Shown: positions 1-11,939 of the stretch, one piece after another | Position numbering within the stretch: position 1 is the stretch's first letter | Layout: each line of letters starts with the position of its first letter | Assembly: GCA_023313575.1 (NCBI GenBank) | Contig: JAJTTP010000014.1 | Location: 1,116,001-1,180,000 of the forward strand | DNA from: Eutypella sp. D-1 | Lineage: Eukaryota > Ascomycota > Sordariomycetes > Xylariales > Diatrypaceae | Length of the DNA: 64,000 bases | Reading direction: 5' to 3' | The notes under the pieces: generated by a model | Told to the model about the DNA's origin: nothing | Databases searched by the model: none | What the model saw: only the letters and a program-made list of their open reading frames with translations | Program-made: the position numbers and the translations under genes

Positions 1-88
1 ACTGGCCCTTGGCAGCCTGGGCGTAGGAGAAGGTGGTCGCACTCGACATGGCTGCTGAGTCGTCGGGTTTAGCAGTACCAACGGACAT
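1..88 (-). CDS. N-terminal fragment of a fungal protein, possibly La-domain family
   Basis: The first 29 codons of a gene leave the window at its left edge. The start codon is at 88-86 on the minus strand. A second in-frame ATG 13 codons on precedes the motif TTFSYAQAAKGQ. I associate FSYAQAAKG-type N-termini with fungal La-motif RNA-binding proteins, but only from memory, and no domain is inside the window. A CAG/CTG repeat lies about 35 bases upstream in the presumed 5' leader. The frame is clean and the start context is reasonable, so a coding start is likely; the function is not established. Confidence 0.5.
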   Translation of the reverse strand, partial: MSVGTAKPDDSAAMSSATTFSYAQAAKGQ

Positions 89-120
89 ACTATGGAGTTT
101 GGCTGTCACCCGATTGTAAG

Positions 121-145
121 GCAGCAGCAGCAGCAGTAGCAGCAG
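121..145. repeat. (GCA)n trinucleotide repeat
   Basis: Eight GCA-type units with one TA interruption, just upstream of the start codon at 88, so probably in the 5' leader or promoter of the left-edge gene. Confidence 0.85.
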
Positions 146-3100
146 GGTAATAGGCCTTGAAAAGGGTGGTAGCAGAGTAGATACACACACAATCGAGTGT
201 GAATTTGAATCCGCTGCGCACCTATGGCAGAAGACAACAAAAGATAAGTTCGCGAATACCTACGCACCGGACACACGACCGGCCCGTAAGCACCTCGACG
301 TGTGCACCTCGATGCGAGGATCCTTCTTTGGACCCTTCTTCGGACCCTTCTTCGGGTTTATCACCCAGAATAGGGTAAGTACTGTAACTAGGCGGATATA
401 ACGGAAGAGTATTGAAAGCGATTGCGTTAGGGTTCTTGCCTGAATAAATTGAACCGAGGGACGACAAGGTTGGATGATATGATGTAGTGTTCCAAGATTG
501 TCGAGAATGCCGCCGCCTTTCAATGCGAGGCTAAAGATAGGGAGGATCTATGGTTCGGGTAAGAGTAGACAGGAGAGGAGGGGGAGGGGTTGAAGGAGGG
601 GGAAAAGTTAGAAAGGGTATCACGTATGAAGCAGGGGAAGAGAAAAAAAAAAACCTTAGGTAGGTTTAGGTCGAACAATATTGGGTTTGTTCCAAAGATT
701 GTTAGAATTGTTAGAATTGTTAGGAGGGGGGTAATAGGGCTTTTTTTTTCAGGTTCGGATGGTGGGATAACTAAAAAAAAAAAGTAGACGTAGATCCTAG
801 GAAAGAAAGTTATAAGAGAGTTTCCAAAGGTTCGTAGCCAATGGTAAAAAGAAGGAAAGGACTTTTTTTTTGGCCTTTTCGATAACCGACCGGTGGTGGT
901 GCGGGGTGCACTCGACCTGAGCCTAGGTAGTAGGTACGAAGGTACAATGATAATTAATGGTGCCCGGTCAAGTTAGTCCAGTGGTGGTAGCTCCGGAGAG
1001 TACCTAGGTATTAGGTATCCGTTATCCGTACCTCTCTCCCCTCCTAGAGGTGGGAAAAAAGTTGGGAAACGGAGATAAATAAATCAATAAAAGAATAGAT
1101 GTCAGATTTGACTAACAGGCTTAAGCAGTAAAGCCGGGGATTTTTGCGGTTTAAGAACTGATCAATGAAGGATCAAAACAAAACACACAAGTGCCTAAGA
1201 TACCTAGCATGTAGGTAGTAGCATAGACTGGAGATTGGAAGATGGAAGACCCGTTCCTTCCACCTGGGCAGATTCTCATGCAAAACCCAAAGTTTAGCCG
1301 TAGTGATTGCCCGGATGTAGACTAGTTCACACGGTTAGACGAAGGTTAAGGTTCAAGGCTGCCGTGAGAAAGTGGAAGCTGGAGGGTAAAGAGGGTGAAG
1401 AGGAAGAAAAAAAAATAAAAGTAAAGGAAAAATTCGGTATGTTTCCAGGCTAGTAATGGTAGTAGTAGGTAAAGTTGTAAGTAAGTAGGTAGTTTAGTAG
1501 TAATAGTAATTAATACTACTATCCACGAAGTAAATGGAGATCGTATTTGGTAGGAGTAAATCTGGTGGGAAGATGGAGCCAGAAAACGTGGCCTAGGTAA
1601 TCTACATTAAGTAGTAAAGTTGGTGTAGTACTTCGTACTCATTGTAGACGGGTAGGAAGTAGGTATGATTGTGCCCAGGTGGCCGTAGGAAATCCACCGG
1701 TCTGCTAAGGCGGTTAAAGGGAACCTGGAACCTAGGAATAGCCCGAAAAAAGTGAGTTACAAAGACTATCGAGCCGAGCAAGCAAGCGAAGAGCAACTTT
1801 GGAGGTTACCTTAACTTCAGGGCTGCTACGGACCTCGGGAGGTAGCAGCACCAGAAGATTATTAAATGTACCAACCGAGCTTACTCAAACAGCTTAATAC
1901 TTTTTCTAGGTAGGTGAGATAGCTGCCTACCTAGGTACTTAGCCTTAAGTAGGTACATTATCATGATTAGGTGTCTACCTACTGTACCTACCTCCTAAGT
2001 ACGTAGGGTACTACTAACTTCGTACCTACCGAAGGTTTCTATGTTCCAACTTTCTGTGATTGTGCATCTACGCAGGTCAAGTAAGTAAGGCGGGGGGAGG
2101 GACAACCTGGAATGACTATGGCAACCAGGCCGGCCCCGTACGGAGTAGAGGATCTTGGGCGCCCTCGTTAATTCAATCCAATGATCTCAAATTTGTCAAA
2201 GTACAGCTGCAGCTAAAAACACCTCTAACTAGGTACCTTAGGTAGGTAGCAAATGCATAACCCTGCCCAGGTGTGTAACTTCATTATACCCTTATACCCT
2301 TATACCCGTAGGCGTGCATCGAGTGGTGGAAGAGCGAAGATAAAAACCAGATAATCGGAACATCTAAGTAATACTTCCTAGCTGGGCTGTTTGGCTGCTA
2401 GAGTTAGCCCTGGAGGTGTGTGTTTGGCTATGCAGGAGCATTGGAGTTATCTTGGCCTCATCCTGTGGCTGGAAGCTACATACATACACGCTACTTAGGT
2501 ACTATACCTACATACTATACCTACAGATACAATCTTATCTCACCTTGTTTTTTTCATAAAGATGGTCAACCACCTGGGCACCTATTATGCTAAGTACGTA
2601 CAGTACCTATTAATAACATCCATGGATCAATCAAAAGGATGCCAACAGTGACATTTGACGGGAATTTAGAAAACAGTCAGCTTCACTTCCATCAAATGGG
2701 GTATATCAATTATTAATGCCTTTTATGACTCCCGGCTGATCCTGACGCTCGGCATAATGCCAAAAATAGGGCTAGTCAGTGCTTTGCAGGCAACGCTGGC
2801 AATGCCCATTATACTGCCAACAAGCAGCAAGAGAGAAAAAAAGTCATACCCAGCCCGACTTAATCCATGATGACATAGGATGTATCCTAAGTTGCTAATA
2901 CGAGGCGCTATGACAACTTAGGCACAACTTCTCATTGTGATATTGGCTTATTATCTTACGTCTTGATTGGTAGGTGCTAAATAGTTACTTTCCCCGAAGC
3001 CTCGAGCTTATACACATACGGATGTCAAAATAGGAAGTTGGTTCCTCCCTTATTAAGAAGCCCGATGCCCACATAAGGAGAACTATATATCTCACTGCTA

Positions 3101-3988
3101 ACCATTGTCGCCAGTTTCCTACTCTAAGGTGAGGGCTGAATTTTGCAAAGGTGGCAGGAAATTTTTCAATTGTGCTTTGAGGCACACGCGAGGGGCCCAT
3201 GCCAACAGGCAATCGCTAAATATGCGAGTAGCGATGGCTTATAAAGATATTACTCGGGAGGTTTCTCGATAGTCTCCTTATTCGAGCAGGGGCCCGCCCT
3301 ATCTACGGATTCGTCGGCTACACGATCACATAGAACCTGGTAAGAAAAAGAAATAGGTAATACACACTGGGATAACCATCCCCCGAACTAGGGGGATTAT
3401 GTAAGTAGCTGTGGCATTACGTACCTAATATACCAAGCTCAGCATAGGCTGCACTCCGGATGACTCGCTTGCCTGTTCAGGTATGCAGAATATTCCACGT
3501 GGATGCATTATATGGGTAGGCCTTCCCTAAGATCAAATCATACAAGTTATATGAATATAATATGAAGTCGTGCATACTTAATTCCAACAAGTTGGTCAAC
3601 TTCAACAATGGTGATCAACTGTAGCCTGGGATAAGTGAAGTAAATCTTCACATGAAAATAAGCACATCTTGCCCGGGCAACCGGGTTGTTACATATTAAT
3701 CCTCAGCATACGCTCCTATCATATTTCATGTCCATCTCCTGAAGAAGATTTTCACCTAAGTACATACCGAGTCTTACCCAGCCTCAGTTGCGAAACCGAG
3801 CAGTACTATGAAACTGGATTGACCTGAACCAGAACAGTGTTCTTCCTGTTTAATATCCGGTCTATTTAATCTTGCGCGCCACCATCTCTCTAAGCGTGAT
3901 CTGTCGCTCTATGCCGGTGACGACGTTCGAAGACGGTTTTTGTGGGTTACCAGTTATGAGGGATATTCGCGTAATACGTATCTCATAG
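146..3988. other. Intergenic, no gene seen
   Basis: About 3.8 kb with no convincing coding frame on either strand. It contains A- and G-rich tracts around 560-900, many copies of TACCTAGGTA-like tetranucleotide motifs (about 1900-2030 and 2220-2260) and a CTTATACC decamer repeated at 2284-2311. It should hold the promoter of the left-edge gene and the 3' end of SFT2. Confidence 0.6.
2284..2311. repeat. Short tandem repeat, TTATACCC units
   Basis: Three adjacent copies of a TTATACCC-type unit of about 10 bases. It resembles a telomere-like word only loosely and is too short to be telomeric. Confidence 0.6.
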
Positions 3989-5274
3989 CTAGCCAGTCAT
4001 CCAAGCTGCTGCTCTTCTGGCCCCGAAGCTGGTAGCCAGCCGTAGACCGCTCGAGCCCATGGGGAAATAACTGACCAAGTACCATATAAGGCATGCAATT
4101 TGTATGATGGCGGAAATCAAGGTGAGGAAGGTGCTTTGAAGCTACGTGATGTCAGCTGCTGTATGCGATTTGAGCTCGAGGGGCACAAGGATGGCGACTC
4201 ACCCCAATGGAGAAGTAGATGGACAAGGCTAATGAACCGAAGTAGGCCGCAGTGAAAGGAAGACGAGGGCCGGAGCTTAGATGTTGAACGTAGGCCACCG
4301 GTCCCATCATAACTGCGAAAGAAGACAAGAACAGAACCGATCCGAATGTCCATCTGTGTGATGGAGCTCGTTAGCACCTTATGTCCCAAAGAGGACTCCT
4401 CCAGATGATGTATGGCATCAACACGGAGAAACGTGGAAAGAAGGTTAAACCCGCGAGGTCGATCACCCGCGTCGAGCATGCAAGATGAAATGCATATGCG
4501 GATACGGCTTGCCACGCACACACTCTCATCCACCAATACAAACCCCAAGAGAGAGAATTGATGAGCTCACAAGGGGCAAGGCCCAACTTGGAATGGCGTC
4601 CTGTATATCCAGAACGGCTGGGGAGCAGAGGAGCCTTACAAGATCACGAATTTCCGAGGCTTGGCTATCAAGACAGGCCATAGCGCAAAACAAAGCACGA
4701 AGCAAGCGAGTGCACCCAAGTTGCAGGCACTGAACACTAGCATGCGGTCCCAGCGGCTCACTATATCAAAGATCGAGATCTCGGGTCAGCTTTGCGACAT
4801 CTCTTGTGGGTTGCTCGTCCATGTGCAACAACGAGACAGGGCGGGCGTACAAGACACAAATTAGTCACCCAAGCACTCGCTGCGAATGAAGTTAAGCACA
4901 GGGGGAAGGTGAGGGGGGAGAGGGGGGAGAGGGGGGTAAGAGAGTGTGTGTGGGGGTGGTCGGCCGTGTGGGGATAAGTAGCCAGGTGGTCTTATAGGGT
5001 CGAGCAATATATGGGGAATGTTGATATAGCAGAGATTAGGTCTAAACGTACAGGCAAGCCAGCCCTCCTCTTCATCGCGACGATTGCTAGCGGGAAGGGG
5101 AGCGCCTGAGCTCTCGGTGACTGGAAGCTGGACGTAACTACGGTTGCCGAAAGGGTTGAGAGACTGAATCGACGAAAGCAGTCCTGATTGTTGAGAAGTG
5201 TTCACTGGGATGTCTGGGTCCCGACGTGACCATCCTAACGAGTTCATGGAATCTCTAAAGGAAGCGGATGCCAT
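3989..5274 (-). CDS. SFT2: SFT2-like vesicle transport protein
   Basis: Sft2 is a small tetraspanning Golgi membrane protein needed for fusion of endosome-derived vesicles with the late Golgi. I rebuilt four exons: 5274-5052, 4760-4640, 4353-4203 and 4141-3989. They give 215 residues, the usual fungal length. The N-terminus is MASASFRDSMNSLGWSRRD, followed by a Ser/Pro-rich cytosolic stretch with SLNPFG, then LSRWDRMLVFSACNLGA opening the first membrane segment, and PVLIAKPRKFVILWTFGSV and GPRLPFTAAYFGSLALSIYF, which are family signatures. The C-terminus is cytosolic and contains SYFPMGSSGLRL. All junctions keep frame, with donors GTACGT, GTAAGG and GTGAGT. Introns of roughly 60-290 nt break the gene into fragments that look like unrelated short ORFs. 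Family recognition is from memory but strong. Confidence 0.92.
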
Positions 5275-5360
5275 TGTGTCGGATATAGACCATCACCTAT
5301 TGTACTTTCTCAATCCCGGCGCGACTTATTTCGCGTTCTGTACTAGGCCTGAAATGTTTA

Positions 5361-5378
5361 GGGGGGGGGGGGGGGGGG
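5361..5378. repeat. Poly-G tract
   Basis: Eighteen consecutive G residues about 85 bases upstream of the SFT2 start codon (poly-C on the SFT2 coding strand). Confidence 0.9.
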
Positions 5379-8300
5379 CTCAAAACGCGAATAACTTGGA
5401 TCTGAAGAAGGGCGTGACAAGGGGCGGCGCGTGTGAATAGTGAATAGAGATTGCTTCTTGGTCTCGTCGCTATCGCGTAATCGATGTGAGTGTGAGGGCG
5501 CTAGATACGGATTCAACACTGACGTGGTACGTACGGATTAGGCACGATGATATGACGGAAGGGTACGCGCGAAGAGTCAGAAGTCGGAGATAAATAGATT
5601 GCTGTGGATGTTCAAAATGTCAAGTGACCCTCCTTGCACGAAATGATACCGGAAACCACCTGGGTGCGTATCAACGATGATGGAATTAGGTAGGTTGGTA
5701 GGTAATCAAGGCGGATGGTGGTTGTTGAAGTCAAGGAAAAGTGGCTGATGGGTGTGGTGGTGGTGTTCTTGGCTTGGTCATTTGGGGGGGGGGAGTTGGG
5801 GGGCTTGGGGCGCATGTTTACGACTTCACTGCTTAATGGTGGGTTGGTAAAAGGGATATGTGGGGGTGAAGTGATATACAGCAAGCTACTTCTGGAATCA
5901 CATAAAATATGCAGTCGTATACGTACTACACAGGTAGAAGTCATAAATTAACTTTAACCCAATTCCTACTAGATGCTTTTACAAGTTCCCGCGATGGCAC
6001 TGCGCACGGTTACTACGCATGCGCCACTAACTCTAAAGGTCAACCAGGTATCCCATCTATAACATACCTACCTTACATACATATACATACATACCATACC
6101 TACTTACATGTACCCAGCAGATAGGGTTTATTTTCCGTTATCCGTAGTAGTATTGTAGTACGGACCATATTGTGAACCTAAACCACCATGATTAAAGGTG
6201 ATCGTCACCTGGGTATATCTTTGGTTCTTAGGTATAAACTAGCCACTGACCACGAGGACTTGTAGACGGTGGGGCCGATGTAACGCTGCCCGTCAAAAAA
6301 GGTGTTCTACTTAAGCACCTATCATTTGGAGTTGAGCAGGGTATTCTGGAAAAGTACTATGTATCAACAGGTATCAACATGCATAAGAGATCTGAAAATC
6401 ACTATTCACCTAATAGCTCGCCTCCCTGAGTAAGTAGGTTACCTTTGCTCAAGTCACCCTAAGATACAGACTGACAGAGTGATACGTTTAAAGTCTTCGA
6501 GCAAGGCATCAGCAATCCACACACAGGCAAAAGGACAATGTAGATATGTGGCTCAGGATCCCAAACTATATATAGATTATCTAGCTGCCTAGCCCTAGAG
6601 GTACCTTTGAGTGTTAATTAGCCCACAACGTGGTAATTTTTGGCTTTCTATTAGGTGCCAACTCTTTCGCCCGAGACCATAATACCGCAGCGCCATGTCT
6701 ATATTGATGTTTGAAAGAGACGGGAAGCTCGGGCGACACACTATCTACATAGGGCTACAGGGATGATGGCCTCGCAAGAAAGAGTCACATCATTTCTGAA
6801 CCCCAGTGTACGTCATGTCCATCATGTTCATCATAACCTTCATAGCATGTGACAGGTAACACTGTGGGCAAGCTAGCTGGCTTGTCTGGCTTGTTTGATA
6901 CTATGTACTACAATGTATGTGCTTGCTTGTTTGCCTGTCTCCTACCCTCCCTCCAAACCCTCCGACGCCCCATCCAAAGGATCCTCATCTTTCGATCTTA
7001 AATTGATATTTTATGTGAAGGCCCCGGTTTTATACTAGATGCTCTTGCAGAGAAGCCAGAAGAGTTGCGATCCGTGCCGAGCGGGCACTATAAACCTTGT
7101 TCGACCTACATGCCAAGGCGTCTCAGAGATCTCTTATACCGCATCGCCGAGTCCCGGGCGTATATGTTTTATTATATGTTTATGCATCTGGGTTTATAGC
7201 TGACCGGGGCACTTATCGCCGCTCAATTTCACGAGTCTCAACTGGTTCATGCCCTAGTCTTTGCTCCAGTTGCAAGGAACGAACAGGCTGCCTTGCCGTT
7301 CCGGATCGTCACCAGCAAGTGCCGCATCTACATATACCCACTACAGTCGGCAGTCGATCCCCCCCTCCCCCCGGCAAGAGCACTTGCATGGGTCCTGCAT
7401 GGTCCCGTCCAGTCTCTCATTAAAAACTGTCACCTAGAGATATAGCCAATCAATGCGAGTGCATCAACCATCATATATTAGAAAGTAACGTTTAGTCGCT
7501 AAGTCGATTCATCCCATCGTCCCATCGTATTGGTGATCCCTCATGCCTGTCCTTCTTGAGATCGCCAGGGTCCCCGAGCTGCCGAGCTGCCAGGCTGCCA
7601 GGTAGTTTTAGTAGTGTGCTTGTGCGCCTCCACTCATCTAGTCCTTTGTATATAGATAAATTAATACGAAATACAGAAACATTGCTAATGATCTTATCAC
7701 ATAAAGCCCACAGACGCCGCTACCACCGAGAAGGACTAGTGATGATATTATAGAGAATTTTACCATCCGCTAAATGGCCGCTAAACGGACCCGTCCCGGT
7801 CCCGCCATTCCCGGAACCATCCTTTCCCTTACCCAGCCCTGGAGACTCTTGTGGAGATACCCCTCCGCGCTTCAGTGACATCATACCATACATGTCCTTG
7901 ATGCTACAATTTGACCCCGCCAACGCGCCTACTAAGCACGTTTAGTATATCTATCTGCAAGCACCCGAGAGACCGCATTAGCTACTAGATATCGTCCCGT
8001 GAGTTAGACGAAATTGCTATCCCGGAAGCTATCTCGGATACTATAGAGGGACGACATGCATGAGCGCCGCTAGGGTCATGTTGGCAATTTAAGTGTCTAT
8101 CCAAATAGTTGTTTCCTGGAGGGGAGGGTGGAAGAATCCCATATCCCCTGACCCTCACTTTCCCATGGCTTCATGGAATTTACGATAGGTTAGGAAAACC
8201 AAATAGGGAAGGGATGGCATTATGTCTTACTTAGTTCACCTTGGTAGGTGGGTTGGCTGACTTTAGTCTGGGTCACGAGCTGGAAAGTTGCCCTCCTTTA

Positions 8301-10504
8301 GGTGGTAGGAAAATGGCCCACCCATGCCCCAACTTGGACGAAGAGGGCCCGGTGAAAACAAGAGGAACATTACCTATCAACCTATCCACACCCTATCATA
8401 TCCCCCTAGCACCACCATTTCGAAGTATCACGCCCAGCATCACTCCCAGCACCACCCCCAACACCACCCTGTACGGCTTCTACACACCACTACAGAGCGT
8501 GTGGAATGGCCCCAACTCCATCACAAAGTCAGGAGACGCGTCAAACAGGGACGACTCCTTTCGTAATCAAGGGGGCTCCCGCGAAAAGAGGCGAAGTGGC
8601 CCGTCCCCTCATGGGTTTCTTGGATATGTATATAAAGACTGCGGCTGCCTTCCAGAATCAGTTTACTTGTAGATGATCCGGATCAATGAAGTTTCGCAAC
8701 CCGTATCTTCTCTCACAAATATTCAGTTTATTGCTACTAGTTCAAAGGTGACCTGACCAGTCACCAATTACAAAGTTCGAAGGTTGTTTGATCACTCAAT
8801 CTGCGGGCCGTCTCACGCATAGAGCATACACACATAGTTACACCACCAGACCACTTACATGGACTATATCCGTTCATCGGCCTTTGAATTCACCATCATC
8901 GAAGAAACCCCCCTTGAAAAGAAAGCGTATCTTCCATCCGCCACTATCGGAGCGCCGATCCAGGACGAGGGCCTATTCTAGAGGAGGACTGGAGAGAGTG
9001 AAAGAGAGAGCGAGTGAAAGCGAAAAGAAAAGAAAAGAAAAGTTCCGACTGGGTAGGACCTCGCGACTCTACGACTCTACGACTCTACTTACGCATCTGG
9101 GCAGGGTATAACAGTGAGGACGACGAAGGTGGGGTAAGACAACCCTGAACCTTGGCATTATACAGGAAATCCTGGATCTCCTGTGATCTGATAGGCTGTT
9201 GGACTGGACTTGACTGGAACTGGCTCCCTCGTGTGGTGGAACACATCCTTCCTTACCTTCCTACATACATATAGGTAGTGCTTGGACTTCTTAAGGACGA
9301 TAAAGACCTCGCGAGACTCGACACATCCCGAAGTCTTTATTCAGCTCAACTCAACTCAATCAAACCGCTTCCGATTCTCGGAAACACGACTGTCCGACAA
9401 TACAGTTTCACCCAATATTCAAACAAACAAGGAATCGCATCCAGTACTTTTGCCACAGATAATACGGCCAGACCGCAACCTATACACCACTCATCTACAC
9501 CTCAGCACTTACTCGGCCTAGGCTAATATAGGTAAGCAAGTAATACCAAAAGCCTTTCCGGGCTTGTCGTCCAAAATTCCCCCAATCATATCATCTCTGG
9601 CCTCAGGCCGCCCCTCCCCCCTCCAGTCCCCCAGTCACAGCCACAAGTACAGAAGCGATGTCCACTTCCCACCAGTTTTAGAGGACAAGGCACTAGAGCT
9701 ATAGGGACTAACACCTCGGAGTTCAAAGAGGGCTTGCTTTATTACTGCGCCTGCGCCGCCCGCCGACGCCGCCTACCTACCTACCGAATCGCCAACTCGC
9801 TAATAGTTGACTACATTTGTCAACTCGTCTTATTCTCCGCCCAGCCATATTGTACATTGTGCATTGATCGGCAGCATTTGCGCATTTCCGGCCACCTAGA
9901 AGTAGGTAAGGGACGATGATATTCCTCTCGCATGCTCTAGTGCATACCTAAGTACAATGTATGTACAATACTGCGGCTAACAACCTACACATGTATGTAG
10001 GTATTTAAACTTGGGTATAAGAACAAAACCCTGGGTACTTAAGCAGCCTACCCAGAGCCTACCCAGAAAGTATTTTACACTTCCATCTATCTACCTTTAC
10101 CTAGGTACTCTTAACACCGACTACGGCCGGCCGAACCTTACTTAGAACCCCGTCCTTGCCGATACCTAGGTATCTCTTTATAACCCGGGGTTTCCTGCGA
10201 TAAGCTCCGAACTTACCGCGCCTACAAACTTGTACCTCTGCATCTACATAGCCGGTAAGATACTTCCAAACCCCGCGATGGTTCCAGCCTTTTAAGGTTA
10301 CTCATCGTTATTGTCATCCTCATCCTCACCCTCATCATCTACTTCCATCTACTTGGATGTACATATCTATGGTGCATGTTAGTAGGTACATGACGTACCT
10401 GTTAGACACCTAATTAGGTACATCCAGTGCTACCAGCTGGGGCTCAGCTCGTTCCCTTCATACATACAACATTCAATACTTATTACTCACACTTTCCTCC
10501 CACT

Positions 10505-10585
10505 TGCGCTTACAACTTACACTTACATCTACATCTACATTTACATTTACATTTACACTGACACTTACACTTACACTCACACTTT
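10505..10585. repeat. Degenerate TTACAT/TTACAC hexamer array
   Basis: Over a dozen hexamers of the type TTACAC, CTACAT and TTACAT follow each other. The array lies in the probable promoter or leader of the bHLH gene. Confidence 0.7.
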
Positions 10586-11517
10586 CCCTTCACTTCGCAC
10601 ATTACTATATACCTAACACAAACTACACGGTTTCCTTTCGGCTCTTAGCCTTGAATATGCCCAAACTTACCGATTATAGGTAGTAAAGGATTGATCTGAC
10701 TCCCATTATCTATCCTCTTTCACAGATTATCACCTCGGACCAACTATTGTCGTAGTAGTCTTGTCTTGTCCTTACACACACACACAATACGAATCTAAGA
10801 CTACATACTCAATACGTTCATTCAGCTGGAACGCAGTATATCCGAATATACGCCACTGCCGATCAACAATTCTGATATTCAACGTTATTGTCCTCTCAAG
10901 TCGGCTACCTTCAATTGAAAGAAACACATATATGGCTTTATAGCACGCAAGGATACAGTGAAGGAAAAAGAAAGAGGTTCGTATTACATCGTTTCGTCGT
11001 TTCGTCGTTTCGTCGGTTGCTTTCTATCCCGGCGCTTTTATGCAGATCTTTAAGCTGGAGTAACCATTGTGTGGATTTTCGGAATCGCAAAAGACAGAAG
11101 TGCAGTGCAAGTGTACTCACTTACTGAGATCATTTCTTGACTGTAAGCTGAGAAACCCAACTCCCAAGGTTGACTTTGGACAACTTGGTTCGGGATACTT
11201 CAACTACTTAGGTACATAAAGTATCTCACACTCACTATCCCATCCCCATCATCTGTATTGATTTCCTTTTCTCTTGTTTCATTCTTCATTCATCCCTCAA
11301 CCTCAACACCCCCTTCAAGTTCCCCTCCAAAGCCTCCCCTCCAAGTCCCTCGATCCCCACCATCCCTCATCCCACGTCCCACTCATTAACCCAGAGAGCC
11401 CCGGGCCATACATTTCCATTATTAACCCTGTCTTACCCGACCCACCTTTGCTTTACCCACCTTTTCCATCCTCTCCCGCTTTTCCCTTTCCCGCCTGCTT
11501 TGAAGTTTCACCGCACG

Positions 11518-11545
11518 CAGCAGCAGCAGCAGCAGCAGCAGCATC
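11518..11545 (+). repeat. (GCA)n repeat in the bHLH leader
   Basis: About nine GCA units upstream of the bHLH start codon, in a region that is open in the bHLH frame and would read as alanines if translated. Confidence 0.8.
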
Positions 11546-11939
11546 AGCAGTACCGTGGTCGCACACACACGCACAAGCCCTGGCATCTGTAGCTGGTACT
11601 TCCTTTTCCGACTCCCGCTCCAGCTCAACTCTCAAGCCTTCCTCTACTTATCCGTCGCCGACGCCGACGCCGCCGAGGTGCCAAAAGTGCCAAAGTGCGG
11701 GGCTAACTCTCTTCTCCAGTATCCGCAATAAACCGCCAATAAATTCTCAATCCTTCCTCGCTCTTGGCCTCAGAGTCGCGGTCATATATCGCCCACGACA
11801 TCCTCGTTATTCCCGACCGCATTCCGCTTTCCGCATCCCACATTTGCTTCATAGCTTACCAATACCAATCAACAATACCAATCAACAGAGGCTCAAAGAC
11901 CTTCTTTCTACGGAATATACCCCCCCCCCCATCTTCACC

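Larger units (their letters stand above)
5275..11939. other. Gene-poor region upstream of the bHLH gene
   Basis: A 6.6 kb stretch without a recognisable protein. It contains an 18-base poly-G at 5361-5378, G-rich tracts near 5790-5810, GACTCTAC repeats near 9063-9088, TTACAT/TTACAC hexamer arrays at 10505-10585, and many TACCTAGGTA-type motifs near 9890-10180. From about 10440 it becomes pyrimidine-rich, as expected for a promoter and long 5' leader of the transcription factor that starts at 11940. Long upstream regions are common for developmental regulators. Small ORFs here lack family features. Confidence 0.55.

Noticed and set aside
2284..2311. Telomere-like repeat
   Set aside because: Only three TTATACCC units; fungal telomeres are long TTAGGG arrays.
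8241..8672. 143-codon ORF of Pro/Thr-rich sequence
   Set aside because: It starts at TTG, is low-complexity and has no conserved motif.
11274..11939. Treating the full 757-codon frame as the bHLH protein
   Set aside because: The first 222 codons contain no ATG and look like pyrimidine-rich leader; the ATG at 11940 has a good context and a typical N-terminus.
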